Shown here in pieces: positions 38,001 to 46,559 of a stretch of 64,000 nt of DNA. Position numbers and translations under genes: made by a program. Under the pieces are notes generated by a model. It was given only the letters and a program-made list of their open reading frames with translations, did no database searches and was not told where the DNA came from. This DNA comes from an uncultured archaeon (GTDB taxonomy: Archaea; Nanobdellota; Nanobdellia; Pacearchaeales; GW2011-AR1): assembly GCA_902385655.1 (NCBI GenBank), contig CABMGO010000005.1, positions 163,584 through 227,583 on the forward strand, written 5' to 3'. Numbering within the stretch: the first letter of the stretch is position 1; the number at the start of each line of letters is the position of its first letter.

Positions 38001-38476
38001 GGGAAAATTCTTCTTTTTCCGATATGGAATTGAGATGGTTTTTCGAACTTAACTTTTTCTTGAATAATTCCGCAATGCGGACATTTCTTTGCATCTTTAG
38101 CTTTCTTTAATCTTGTCTTCAAATCATATTTTTCAACTTCCTCTTGAGTAAGTAAAATTTTTCCACAAGCTTCACAAGTACTTCTCATTACTAATTCCAT
38201 GATAGAAAGATATTTTATATGAATAACCGGTCTTGCTAATTCAATCAAACCAGGGTGACCCAAACATTCTTTTAAGTGCCCGCCACAAGTTCTACATCTT
38301 ACTCCAGGATCAATAGCACCAAGTCTCAAATCCATCAAACCTCCGTCGACAGGATAACCGTCAACATCATAAAGTTCAGGAGTCACAATTTTAGCAACTG
38401 CAACTTTCTTAATTTGCTCAGGACTGAACAAGCTAAACTTTATTGCTTTAATTTGTTTTTTCACAGGTTTTTCCAT
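35060..38476 (-). CDS. rpoA: RNA polymerase subunit A, A' and A'' fused
   Basis: NADFDGDEMN catalytic loop, CRTCGG/CLGHPG zinc motif, continuous through the A'' region. Confidence 0.97.
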   Translation of the reverse strand: MEKPVKKQIKAIKFSLFSPEQIKKVAVAKIVTPELYDVDGYPVDGGLMDLRLGAIDPGVRCRTCGGHLKECLGHPGLIELARPVIHIKYLSIMELVMRSTCEACGKILLTQEEVEKYDLKTRLKKAKDAKKCPHCGIIQEKVKFEKPSQFHIGKRRIFPSEIREKLSKVYDEDLKHLGINPKTLRPEWSILTYLLVPPVTVRPSITLESGERSEDDLTHKLSDIIRANQRLWENLNAGAPEVIIEDLWDLLQYHVTTFFDNSVAKIPPARHRSGQPLKTINERIKGKEGRIRKNLAGKRVNFSARTVVSPDPYLKLNEVGVPLEVAKILTVAERVTTLNIERMRKLVLAGEYPGANYITRPDGKRKRITPELKEDLAKEIEPGYVVERHLTDGDIVLFNRHPSLHRASLMAHFVKVLPHKTFRMHPSVCFPYNADFDGDEMNIHGPQTEEARAEAECLLGVEHNLISPKNNSNLFGCTDDALTGNYVLAEQEVSKEEAMQLVYSAGLKPFAMTKMVSGRDLFENALPVELKNSKIKTEGFITEEGEDVKKLDKIIGRKRTMEVLKDVYTLGMTFLSRTGFTISITDLDVSDEVKRETDKMIAAAEKKTQEIIESYYNNSIEVLPGKTAEQTREIRILQVLNGVRTDIGKFVKEKFPKDNLVNKMISAKARGSMLNVTQIACSVGQQVMRGQRINFGYTGRSLSCFKKGDLSPRAGGFIQNSFINGLRPDEFFFGGMTGRDAMMDTALRTPKSGYLYRRLVSALQDYIVEYDGTVRDANEGIVQYSFGGDGLDVAGLHTGQKVAPGEAIGIVTAQSFGESSTQMVLNVFHSAGVAEVQVTQGLPRLIEILDARKKPSTPSMEIYLDKDHNNDKDAKIIAEKIKEVSLKEIMSEINVDFGAKKIEIMINKDALKTVHMGLDKVVEGLDEKGFKTKKKGEDAITLDLADSDFKQIYKTKQKIKDTVISGVKGIQNVLVVKRDSNFVILTAGTNLKEILQFKGVNPEKVTTNDLHELASLLGIESARQAIIDEIKKVLTSQGLDIDYRHLTLIADSMTASGVVKGVTRVGIISDKSSVLARASFETPVKHFVNASRTGKKDKMASVIENIILNQPVPVGTGLPGLLVKVTGPLAEQDGKKKK

Positions 38477-38477
38477 T

Positions 38478-39080
38478 TTATTGATCGTATTTATTCTTTA
38501 GTTCGAATTTAGTTAATAAATGCATGCCCTGTAATTCTTCAAGTAACAATTTGAATGCATAAGAAACCTCAATAGGTTCAACCAAATTAGATTGGCACAT
38601 TGGACAAAGTTGTCTGTCTCTGATTTTGTCGTCGGTAGCAATGTTTCCACATCTTTCACAGATGTGCACGACTACTTTATCAGAATCATATCTTTCCTTT
38701 AATAATAAAGATGCTCCATGTGCAACTAAAGCCTGTTGCTCCATCTCTCCAAGTCTAAGTCCTCCGCCTCTTGCTCTTCCCTCAATTGGCTGTCTTGTTA
38801 AAAGTGCAATCTTACCAGAAGCTCTTGCGTGAAGTAAGTTCTTTACCATACGTACAAGTTTCAAATAATACATATTACCAACGTAAATCTTTATAGGCAT
38901 CTTTTGACCTGTAACTCCGTTGTACATAACTTCCTTACCATCATATCTGAATCCTAATTTTCTTAAATTATCTTCAAGAGTTCCAAGTTCAGTTCCAGCG
39001 AATGCAGAAGCATCTTCAGCAATACCTTTTAATGCGGCAACTTTACCTGCCATTAATTCTAATAAATAACCAACAGTCAT
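38478..39080 (-). CDS. rpoB: RNA polymerase subunit B, C-terminal part after an in-frame stop
   Basis: MTVGYLLELMAGK..., GGLRLGEMEQQALVAHGA, CERCG/CPMC. Confidence 0.9.
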   Translation of the reverse strand: MTVGYLLELMAGKVAALKGIAEDASAFAGTELGTLEDNLRKLGFRYDGKEVMYNGVTGQKMPIKIYVGNMYYLKLVRMVKNLLHARASGKIALLTRQPIEGRARGGGLRLGEMEQQALVAHGASLLLKERYDSDKVVVHICERCGNIATDDKIRDRQLCPMCQSNLVEPIEVSYAFKLLLEELQGMHLLTKFELKNKYDQ

Positions 39081-39152
39081 ACGAGATGGAATACCGTGTG
39101 GATTGAAAACGACATCAGGATGAACTCCTTTACTTGTGAAAGGTATATCTAA

Positions 39153-41759
39153 TTATGGCGCAATAAATCCAATAACTCCCTTCTGTCCATGGGGTGTAGC
39201 GAACTTGTCTCCAATTTCTGGTTTTCTCATATCTCTCATTCTTACCTGAACAATCTTATTACCTTCTGCATCTTGTGTAACAAAAACACCGTCGACAGTT
39301 CCACTTTCTTCTTGTCTCATTGCAGTAGAATTTTCTTTCTTAGTCTGTATAGAAATTTCTCTAGCTTCAGATAAGAATTTTGGAGGAGAAGTTTTACCAA
39401 TAATAACATCGCCTTCACCCATTTCAGCTTCAGGATATGCAATACCATCGTCTTCTAAATATTTGTAACTTGTTTCCATTCTATATCCAGAAACATCTTT
39501 TTCAGGAACACAGATTTGATCTTTTAATCTACCTGCATAATTCAATTCAACAGAATCATAGGGTCTAAAATAAGTAGATCTTGCTAATCCTCTGTCAACA
39601 GAACCTTGATTCAAAACAATCGCGTCCTCAATGTTGTAACCGTCATATGGAGCAACAGCAACGATAACATTTTGTCCAGAAGGATACATTGCAAGTGTGT
39701 CATACATGAAACTTCTTGCTAATGGTTTTTGTGGATAATATAAAACGGAAACATTTGTGTCCATTCTTACAGGATAATTTGCAGCATAAATACCGATGGA
39801 CTGTGTTTGTGTCTTACTACCTCTTAACAATCTTGGTCCCTGGTCGTGATTTGCATAAGGAACAATAGAAGTAATAATACCTAAACAAGCAATAGGATCA
39901 ATTTCTAAATAATCATGATCTTTTGTAACTTCTTCTCTGTATAAAGCAACAAGAGAATTATCTTCCTCAGCAGCATCGACATATTCAACTATTCCCTGCT
40001 GTATTAAATTATCCCAGCTCAAAGAACCTTGCTCAATTAATTTTAAATGTTCGTCTTTTAATTTTGGAACACCACTTTCAACAACAATTAGTGGCCTAAT
40101 AACTCTTCCAACTTCTGTAGAAACGAAAACAGCACCCATAAAATCATCAAATCTCACGCTTAGTTCAATAGGCAATTCATTCTTTCTTCTTTTTTCTCTA
40201 ACTGCTTGGAAAAATTGTTTTCCATCTTTAACACTTCCAACAAATTTACCATTATAAAAAACATCAATTACATTTTCGGAATCTTTTGACAAACCAGCTT
40301 CAGAGAATACTTTGACTATCTTGTCCTCAGCCATCTTTGGTCTTGTAGAAACTCTAGCCAACATTGCGAGATTTTTTCTTAAACCAATTTCAGTACCTTC
40401 TGGAGTTTCAATAGGACAGAATCTTCCATAATGAGTTGGATGAACTGTTCTAGCCGCAAAATTTTCTTGTTCGCCTGGTAAAGTAGAAACAACTTTCTGT
40501 AACTGAGAAAGCATAGATAAAGAATTATCTTTCTTCATGTTCTGAGTAACTCCAGTCCTCTCACCGATCCAAGAACCAGTTGCAATTGCAGACTCAATTC
40601 TGTGAGAGAATAAAGTAGATTTAGCAATTGTTTTTATCGAATAGAATTTTCTTCTTTTAACAGTCTTCTGAAGAGAATGTTGTATTTCTCTTATTAATAT
40701 ATTTAAATTAACTCTGAATAAATCAGCCAATAAATCACCAGAAAGTCTAACTCTCTTATTTGCATAATGATCCTTATCAGTCAAAGCCTGTTCTGGATTT
40801 TCTCTTGCAGTGTAAAATTGTTTTAATAATTTACAGATTGTCTTTGCTTTTTCCAATCTAGCATTTTTGTCTAAACCTACATGAGGTAATAAATAAGAAT
40901 CAATTCTTTGCTTTGTTCTGTCCAAAATTTCTTTCTTTGTTCCTTGTAACGAAGTTAATTCTGCAATCTTCATCAAAGCTTCTTCAGGATCGCCCATAGC
41001 GGCATATTCATAAAGATTAACAAGCAAACCATCAGTTTGTTTTCCAATAATTTTGGAGATTTCAGCTTCAGAAACCATTCCAAGCGCTTTCAATAAAACA
41101 ATTACTGGAATCTTAGAGAATCTTGAAAAAGAAATTTCTAAAATGCCATCTTTATTTTCATTGATTGTTACTGGAATTTTATAAGCGCCCCTTTGAGAGA
41201 ATAATCTTAAAACAAGACCTCTAACTTTCTGAACTTCAAGGAAAGACTGATTAGAAGCCAAATCTTCAGCCATAACCAAAATTCTTTCATTACCATTAAC
41301 TAAGAAATAACCGCCAGCATCAGCAGGATCAACATATTTCTCGATTAATTGTTCTTTGCTTAAACCATGAAGATTACAAGCCTTTGATTTAACGATAACT
41401 GGAATTCTTCCTAATTGAACTTCAGCAGTTTCAACCTGACCATCGTATCTAATTGTTAACTCTATTTTGATAGGTGCAGAATAAGTCAAATTTCTTAATC
41501 TAGCTTCAGCAGGAGTAATTAATTTTACAGAACCATCAGCTTCAACAATGTCTGGTTTACCCACACTTATTTTGCCAAGTTTTATTTCAAAATCTTCTTT
41601 CGGAATTGTTTCGTTCATTTCATTAACAATTTCTTGCATTCTGTTTTCAACAAAATCATTAAATGAAACGATATTTGATTCGACAAGAGAATGATTCTTT
41701 AAGAATTCCTTAACTACAATGTGTTTTCTATCGACAGTAAAGGATTTCTTAGCTTCCAT
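39153..41759 (-). CDS. rpoB: RNA polymerase subunit B, N-terminal 868 aa up to an in-frame TAA
   Basis: GDKFATPHGQKGVIGFIAP* then same-frame continuation LDIPFTSKGVHPDVVFNPHGIPSR-MTVG. Confidence 0.93.
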   Translation of the reverse strand: MEAKKSFTVDRKHIVVKEFLKNHSLVESNIVSFNDFVENRMQEIVNEMNETIPKEDFEIKLGKISVGKPDIVEADGSVKLITPAEARLRNLTYSAPIKIELTIRYDGQVETAEVQLGRIPVIVKSKACNLHGLSKEQLIEKYVDPADAGGYFLVNGNERILVMAEDLASNQSFLEVQKVRGLVLRLFSQRGAYKIPVTINENKDGILEISFSRFSKIPVIVLLKALGMVSEAEISKIIGKQTDGLLVNLYEYAAMGDPEEALMKIAELTSLQGTKKEILDRTKQRIDSYLLPHVGLDKNARLEKAKTICKLLKQFYTARENPEQALTDKDHYANKRVRLSGDLLADLFRVNLNILIREIQHSLQKTVKRRKFYSIKTIAKSTLFSHRIESAIATGSWIGERTGVTQNMKKDNSLSMLSQLQKVVSTLPGEQENFAARTVHPTHYGRFCPIETPEGTEIGLRKNLAMLARVSTRPKMAEDKIVKVFSEAGLSKDSENVIDVFYNGKFVGSVKDGKQFFQAVREKRRKNELPIELSVRFDDFMGAVFVSTEVGRVIRPLIVVESGVPKLKDEHLKLIEQGSLSWDNLIQQGIVEYVDAAEEDNSLVALYREEVTKDHDYLEIDPIACLGIITSIVPYANHDQGPRLLRGSKTQTQSIGIYAANYPVRMDTNVSVLYYPQKPLARSFMYDTLAMYPSGQNVIVAVAPYDGYNIEDAIVLNQGSVDRGLARSTYFRPYDSVELNYAGRLKDQICVPEKDVSGYRMETSYKYLEDDGIAYPEAEMGEGDVIIGKTSPPKFLSEAREISIQTKKENSTAMRQEESGTVDGVFVTQDAEGNKIVQVRMRDMRKPEIGDKFATPHGQKGVIGFIAP

Positions 41760-41968
41760 CAGACAACCACACGGAAGTATTCTTCCTCTCCATTATCGTT
41801 TTTTCTTTCAATCTTAACAACATCCCCAGTCTCAACACCAAGAGAAACAACAGCAGCATCTTCCTTAGAAATTTTAGGTAACTGCGCTAAAGAAATATTA
41901 TACTTAACTAATAACTTTTTAACTTCATCCTGCTTTAATTTTGAGTGTTTTGGTTGGAGAATATGCAT
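41759..41968 (-). CDS. rpoH: RNA polymerase subunit H
   Basis: 69 aa directly upstream of rpoB; HSKLKQDEVKKLLVKYNISLAQLPKISKEDA. Confidence 0.93.
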   Translation of the reverse strand: MHILQPKHSKLKQDEVKKLLVKYNISLAQLPKISKEDAAVVSLGVETGDVVKIERKNDNGEEEYFRVVV

Positions 41969-42112
41969 AATAGTGACTATATGATATTTTAGATGAAATC
42001 ATTAAAAAAAGTTGCCTTTTAAATGTTTCGATTTTGTTATTTACTTCCCGCAGGGATGATCCTGAATGTTGGTTTTTCCTATGCAATTGAGGGAAAGAGT
42101 AGTTTGAAACAG

Positions 42113-42736
42113 TTATTCTCTAAAATGATCTGCACAAACCGGGAAATATTCCCAACCTTTCTCTCCATCTAAAACTAAAAGAGGTTCACCATACTTCGAA
42201 GGCTGGCCATTATGAGTTCTTTGCGTTAAACTAGCAGGTTTTTGACATTTTGAACAAGTTGATTCGACACAAAATTCAACCCTGTCTGCATATCTGTAAA
42301 TGTCTGAAACAAAATGAACTGGCCTTTTATTAAAAAAAGCGTGAATTGAAGGAATAAAAACTTTTTTCCCATCGGCTTTCCATTCTAAAACTAATTCTGC
42401 CAATTTAGCAGCATAACGTTCAGCGTTTTTTTCATAACTTTCAGGACTGTTACAACAAACAAAAGAAAATGGTTCATCAATACCAATAACTTCCCTGTCT
42501 TCGGCGAGAGAATCCATTTCTCCTAAAAAGTTAGGTTTACTTAAATCAATAACTTGAGCAGGAAGAGTATAACTCAATCCTCGAGATCTCCAAACATTTC
42601 CATCTCTTTTATTCCAAGACGATTGAAAAAGAACATAGCTTGCACCAGCACCAATTAAAGGCCCAATGGTTTGCATAGCTCTTTTCGTCTTTCCAGAAAA
42701 CATAGTTCCTAAAAATAAATCTAAACTCCCCTTCAT
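42113..42736 (-). CDS. type II thymidine kinase (start at MKGSLDL)
   Basis: LFLGTMFSGKT Walker A, GIDEPFSF, CSKCQKPA zinc motif. Confidence 0.85.
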   Translation of the reverse strand: MKGSLDLFLGTMFSGKTKRAMQTIGPLIGAGASYVLFQSSWNKRDGNVWRSRGLSYTLPAQVIDLSKPNFLGEMDSLAEDREVIGIDEPFSFVCCNSPESYEKNAERYAAKLAELVLEWKADGKKVFIPSIHAFFNKRPVHFVSDIYRYADRVEFCVESTCSKCQKPASLTQRTHNGQPSKYGEPLLVLDGEKGWEYFPVCADHFRE

Positions 42737-42834
42737 AAAAAATAAAACCTGAAGCACTATTTAAATAAATAGATAGTTGAAAATAATCTTCAGAAAAAAT
42801 AAAAAAAATCAAATCACTTCAAATAAAATAAAAG

Positions 42835-42909
42835 TGGTCCCGACGGGATTTGAACCCGCGACACCCGCGTTAAGAGCGCGGTACTCTAACCAGGCTGAGC
42901 TACGGAACC
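42835..42909 (-). tRNA. tRNA-Lys (CTT)
   Basis: GGTTCCG/CGGGACC acceptor, CCGCG-CTCTTAA-CGCGG anticodon arm. Confidence 0.95.
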
Positions 42910-42980
42910 TTTGAAATACCTTGAACTACAATTATGTAGTATAGTTTTATGAAAAAATGCGTTTAAAAAAGTAATGTTTA

Positions 42981-43256
42981 TTACTTAGAGACTATTTCTT
43001 TTATAGCTTCTATGTGATCAGCAATCTCAAGTCCTTTTTTTGTAAGTTTGATAATTTTTATTCTTCCTTTCTTTTCAAATACAACTAAACCCATTTCCTC
43101 TAGCGTTTGTAAAATCTTAACCGCGTGAGAATAAGTACAATCAACTTCCTTAGCTAAAACAGAACCATACTTAGCCTTACTTACTCTTTTCAAAGCAAGC
43201 AGCATCATAGCTGGTTTTCTTCTAAAAAACAAATCAAAGTGATCTTCTGTTACCAT
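42981..43256 (-). CDS. winged-helix DNA-binding protein
   Basis: 91 aa, VLAKEVDCTYSHAVKILQTLEEMGLVVFEKKGRIKIIKLTKKG. Confidence 0.85.
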   Translation of the reverse strand: MVTEDHFDLFFRRKPAMMLLALKRVSKAKYGSVLAKEVDCTYSHAVKILQTLEEMGLVVFEKKGRIKIIKLTKKGLEIADHIEAIKEIVSK

Positions 43257-43484
43257 TTTGCGATATTTTCACTAAATTTATTTGAATTGAAAAATCGGAA
43301 GGTTGTAAAGCAACCGCTAACATTCTTGACAACTGCGAACGAAGTGAAGTTTGTGTTTGTCATTTGAATATATATTATTTAACCTATATTTCTGAGTTGT
43401 AAACTGCTTTTAAAGCTTTCTCAAGTTTTTCGTCCACGCGTAGTAGATACATCTAATTTGAGAGAAGTAACAAAAAAACTAGAA

Positions 43485-44513
43485 CTAATATTTCCTATTA
43501 GCGGCCTCTTCAGACATACGTACCATTTCTTCTCCTTTAGGCATAATCTTGTCTGCACCAAAATAGGCCATAACCCTTCCTTGCTTCCCCTCGGAGATTT
43601 TTATTCTTTCTCCTTTAAGATTCTGCGCGTCTAAATAAATAATCTTATTAGATTTATCAAAATAGGTATTAGGATAATAAGTGATACTTGATCCTCTTCT
43701 AAAAAGAGAATTAGAACTTAAAACCTCATCAGATCTAAATCTAAAAAATTTTCCATGTGCAGGGCAATCCCAGCTCCCCTCTAATTCCTCACTCCAGGGC
43801 GGAGCAATTGCACCCTCAAAAACAAGATCTACTTCCGAATTCTGACCTCGAGTATTAAATTTCATCTCTGCAAAAATAAAAGCACGAATACCTTGCTCAT
43901 TTGGAGAATAATCAAAAGAAAGAGATCTCCCTATTCCTTCAAAATATGTTCGAACACCATACTGGGTTTGCCACGTAGAATGCTGAATAAATCTATTTGT
44001 ACCTCTAAGCGCATAAACTGAAACCTGATCGCTATCAAAAGTTCCCCTAGTTAAAGTATTTTTTCTCGCAATAGATATTGCTTTCTTTTTCTCTAGATCA
44101 TTAGAACTAAGATCAAGCCTTTCAGAAGAATATGAAACTCGAGTTCCACTTAAAGGCACGCTTGTCACTAAATAAACTACTGAATCATCTCTCTGAAAAC
44201 TTTTAACATCTTGTTCATTATCAAAAGAGAATACAACTGAGGGATGAAGATCGACACCACTGGGACTAGAAGAAACACCCACCCTAACACGATATAAATT
44301 GGTTAATACCGAAACTGATTGCTCCTTGCCCACATCTAGCCTAATCAAATTTGAAGAACCTCTGTTCTCCTCTAGTCTAATTAAACTCGAAGAACCTTTG
44401 CTTTCATTTAATCTAACTGCATTTGAAGAATCCTTTCCACAGCCGCCCAAAAATATCGAGCTGGCACCAATCACACATGCGCCCAAAATTGAAAGCAGAT
44501 CTCTTTCACCCAT
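43485..44513 (-). CDS. lipoprotein-like protein (start at MGERDLL; lipobox LGGC) with 12-aa N-terminal repeats
   Basis: SIFLGGCGKDS; LIRLEENRGSSN-type repeats. Confidence 0.65.
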   Translation of the reverse strand: MGERDLLSILGACVIGASSIFLGGCGKDSSNAVRLNESKGSSSLIRLEENRGSSNLIRLDVGKEQSVSVLTNLYRVRVGVSSSPSGVDLHPSVVFSFDNEQDVKSFQRDDSVVYLVTSVPLSGTRVSYSSERLDLSSNDLEKKKAISIARKNTLTRGTFDSDQVSVYALRGTNRFIQHSTWQTQYGVRTYFEGIGRSLSFDYSPNEQGIRAFIFAEMKFNTRGQNSEVDLVFEGAIAPPWSEELEGSWDCPAHGKFFRFRSDEVLSSNSLFRRGSSITYYPNTYFDKSNKIIYLDAQNLKGERIKISEGKQGRVMAYFGADKIMPKGEEMVRMSEEAANRKY

Positions 44514-44596
44514 AAAATAAGAATAAATAATTAATTTAAAAAGATTTGTGCATTGAACAACATAATCTTTAAATATCTCCCAAAGCTCAAACAAAT

Positions 44597-45871
44597 ATGA
44601 TAGACATTAAACTAATCAGGGAAAATCCAGAACTAGTCAGAACAAATGCAAAAAATAGAGGGTATGATGTAACAATTCTAGACAAATTGATAGACCTAGA
44701 TAAGAAATGGAGAGCTTACAAATTAGAAGACGATACTTTAAGATCACAGAAAAACAAATTTTCAGAATCTATAAACCAAGCAAAAAAGAATAAGCAAGAA
44801 AATGAAGCTAAGAAATTGATTGATGAAGCTAAAAAAGTTGGAGAAAAATTAACAGCTAATGAGCAATCTGAAAATACACTAAAAGCAGAAATGGATGATC
44901 TGATCTCAAGACTACCAAATATTCAGTCCCCAGAGTCTCCAATAGGAGATGAAACTAAGAATAAGGAAGTCCACAAAAAAGGAAAAATTCAATCAATAAA
45001 AAATCCAAAAGGACATCTGGAATTAATGGAAGCTTTAGATATAATCGACATGAAAAGAGCCACAAAAATTGCTGGAGCAGGATTCTATATTCTAAAGGGA
45101 AAGGGAGCAAAACTTCAAAGAGCTCTTGTCCAATATATGTTAGATTTCCATGAGAAAAATGGATTTACTGAAATAAATCCTCCACAAATGGTTAATAGAA
45201 AATCCGCATTTGGAACTGGAAACTTACCAAAATTTGATGATCAACTTTACAAAACAAACGATGAATTGATTATGGTGCCTACAGCAGAAGTTCCAGTAAC
45301 GAATATCTATGCAGATGAAATACTGAACGAAAAAGATCTTCCAATGAGATTCTGCGCATTTACAGAATGTTATAGAACTGAAGCAGGAAGAAAAGCAGGT
45401 GAAGAGGGCCTTTTTAGATTACACCAGTTTGAAAAAGTAGAAATGGTTTATTTGTGCAATCCAGAAGAATCATACGATATGCTTGAAGAAATGACTGGAA
45501 ATGCAGAAAAGATTTTAGAAAATCTTGAAGTTCCATTCAGAAGAATCTGGTTATCCACAGGAGATGCAGGTTTCGCATCCGCTAAAACCTATGATCTTGA
45601 AGTATGGAGCCCTGGAATGAACAGGTACTTAGAATGTTCATCTTGTTCAAATTGCACAGATTTCCAAGCAAGAAGAATGAATTGTAGAGTACAAGGAAAA
45701 AACGGGTTAAGATTCTTAAATACGTTAAACGGGTCAGGCATAGCTCTTCCAAGATTAATGATAGCTATAATTGAAAATAATCAGCAAGAAGATGGTTCAA
45801 TAAAAATACCGAAAGTTCTTTGGCCTTATACCAACTTCAAAGAAATAAAGGCTGGAAAAAAAAGAGACTAA
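44597..45871 (+). CDS. serS: seryl-tRNA synthetase
   Basis: MIDIKLIRENPELVR...; class II motifs TECYRTEAG, NGSGIALPRLMIAIIENNQQ. Confidence 0.97.
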   Translation: MIDIKLIRENPELVRTNAKNRGYDVTILDKLIDLDKKWRAYKLEDDTLRSQKNKFSESINQAKKNKQENEAKKLIDEAKKVGEKLTANEQSENTLKAEMDDLISRLPNIQSPESPIGDETKNKEVHKKGKIQSIKNPKGHLELMEALDIIDMKRATKIAGAGFYILKGKGAKLQRALVQYMLDFHEKNGFTEINPPQMVNRKSAFGTGNLPKFDDQLYKTNDELIMVPTAEVPVTNIYADEILNEKDLPMRFCAFTECYRTEAGRKAGEEGLFRLHQFEKVEMVYLCNPEESYDMLEEMTGNAEKILENLEVPFRRIWLSTGDAGFASAKTYDLEVWSPGMNRYLECSSCSNCTDFQARRMNCRVQGKNGLRFLNTLNGSGIALPRLMIAIIENNQQEDGSIKIPKVLWPYTNFKEIKAGKKRD

Positions 45872-45935
45872 AGAAGAGTCCACAGAAAAGAAGCCTTCTA
45901 AAAAGAAATAAATAGTTCTATTTCATCCAAATTAC

Positions 45936-46559
45936 ATGGATTCCTCGAAAGCAATTAAACAACTAAACTTTCTAAGAAAATTAATTTCTAAAAATTCTGA
46001 AAAACCAAGACTTGCTGCAGAAGGCTGGGATGAAAATTGGAAAACCCTTATCGCAATTATCCTTTCCGCACAAACTCGAGATAGCAAAACAATCCCAGTC
46101 GCAGAAAAACTGTTTGATAAGTACAACTCTCCAGAAAAACTTGGAAAAGCTCCGTTAAAAGAAATAGAAGAAAGTATTAGATCACTTAATTACTACAAAA
46201 CAAAATCAAAAAATATCAAAGCAACAGCAGAAATAATAGGAAAAAAAGGAGTTCCTGTAGAATTTGAAAAACTAATTGAACTTCCAGGAGTAGGAAGAAA
46301 AACTGCAAATGTTTTTCTGGTAGAAGAAAAAAACGCGCCTGCAATAGGCGTAGACACTCATGTTTCCAGGTTAGCAATCAAACTAAACTGGACAAATAAA
46401 AAATTCGAAGATAAGTTTGGAATAGAAAAAGATCTGGAAAGATTATTTCCAAAGAAATATTGGAACTCAATAAATTATATTCTTGTAACTTTTGGTCAAA
46501 CTTTTGGAAGAAGTAAAAAAATCGAAGATGAAATTATCGAAAAAATAAGAAATATTTAA
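45936..46559 (+). CDS. nth: endonuclease III
   Basis: LSAQTRD, ELPGVGRKTANVFL, GVDTHVSRLA. Confidence 0.93.
   Translation: MDSSKAIKQLNFLRKLISKNSEKPRLAAEGWDENWKTLIAIILSAQTRDSKTIPVAEKLFDKYNSPEKLGKAPLKEIEESIRSLNYYKTKSKNIKATAEIIGKKGVPVEFEKLIELPGVGRKTANVFLVEEKNAPAIGVDTHVSRLAIKLNWTNKKFEDKFGIEKDLERLFPKKYWNSINYILVTFGQTFGRSKKIEDEIIEKIRNI

Noticed and set aside
38478-41759. Canonical archaeal rpoB split into B'' and B'
   Set aside because: The break is at residue 868 inside a core motif, not at the known mid-gene split, and the C-terminal piece lacks 24 conserved residues if restarted at the ATG
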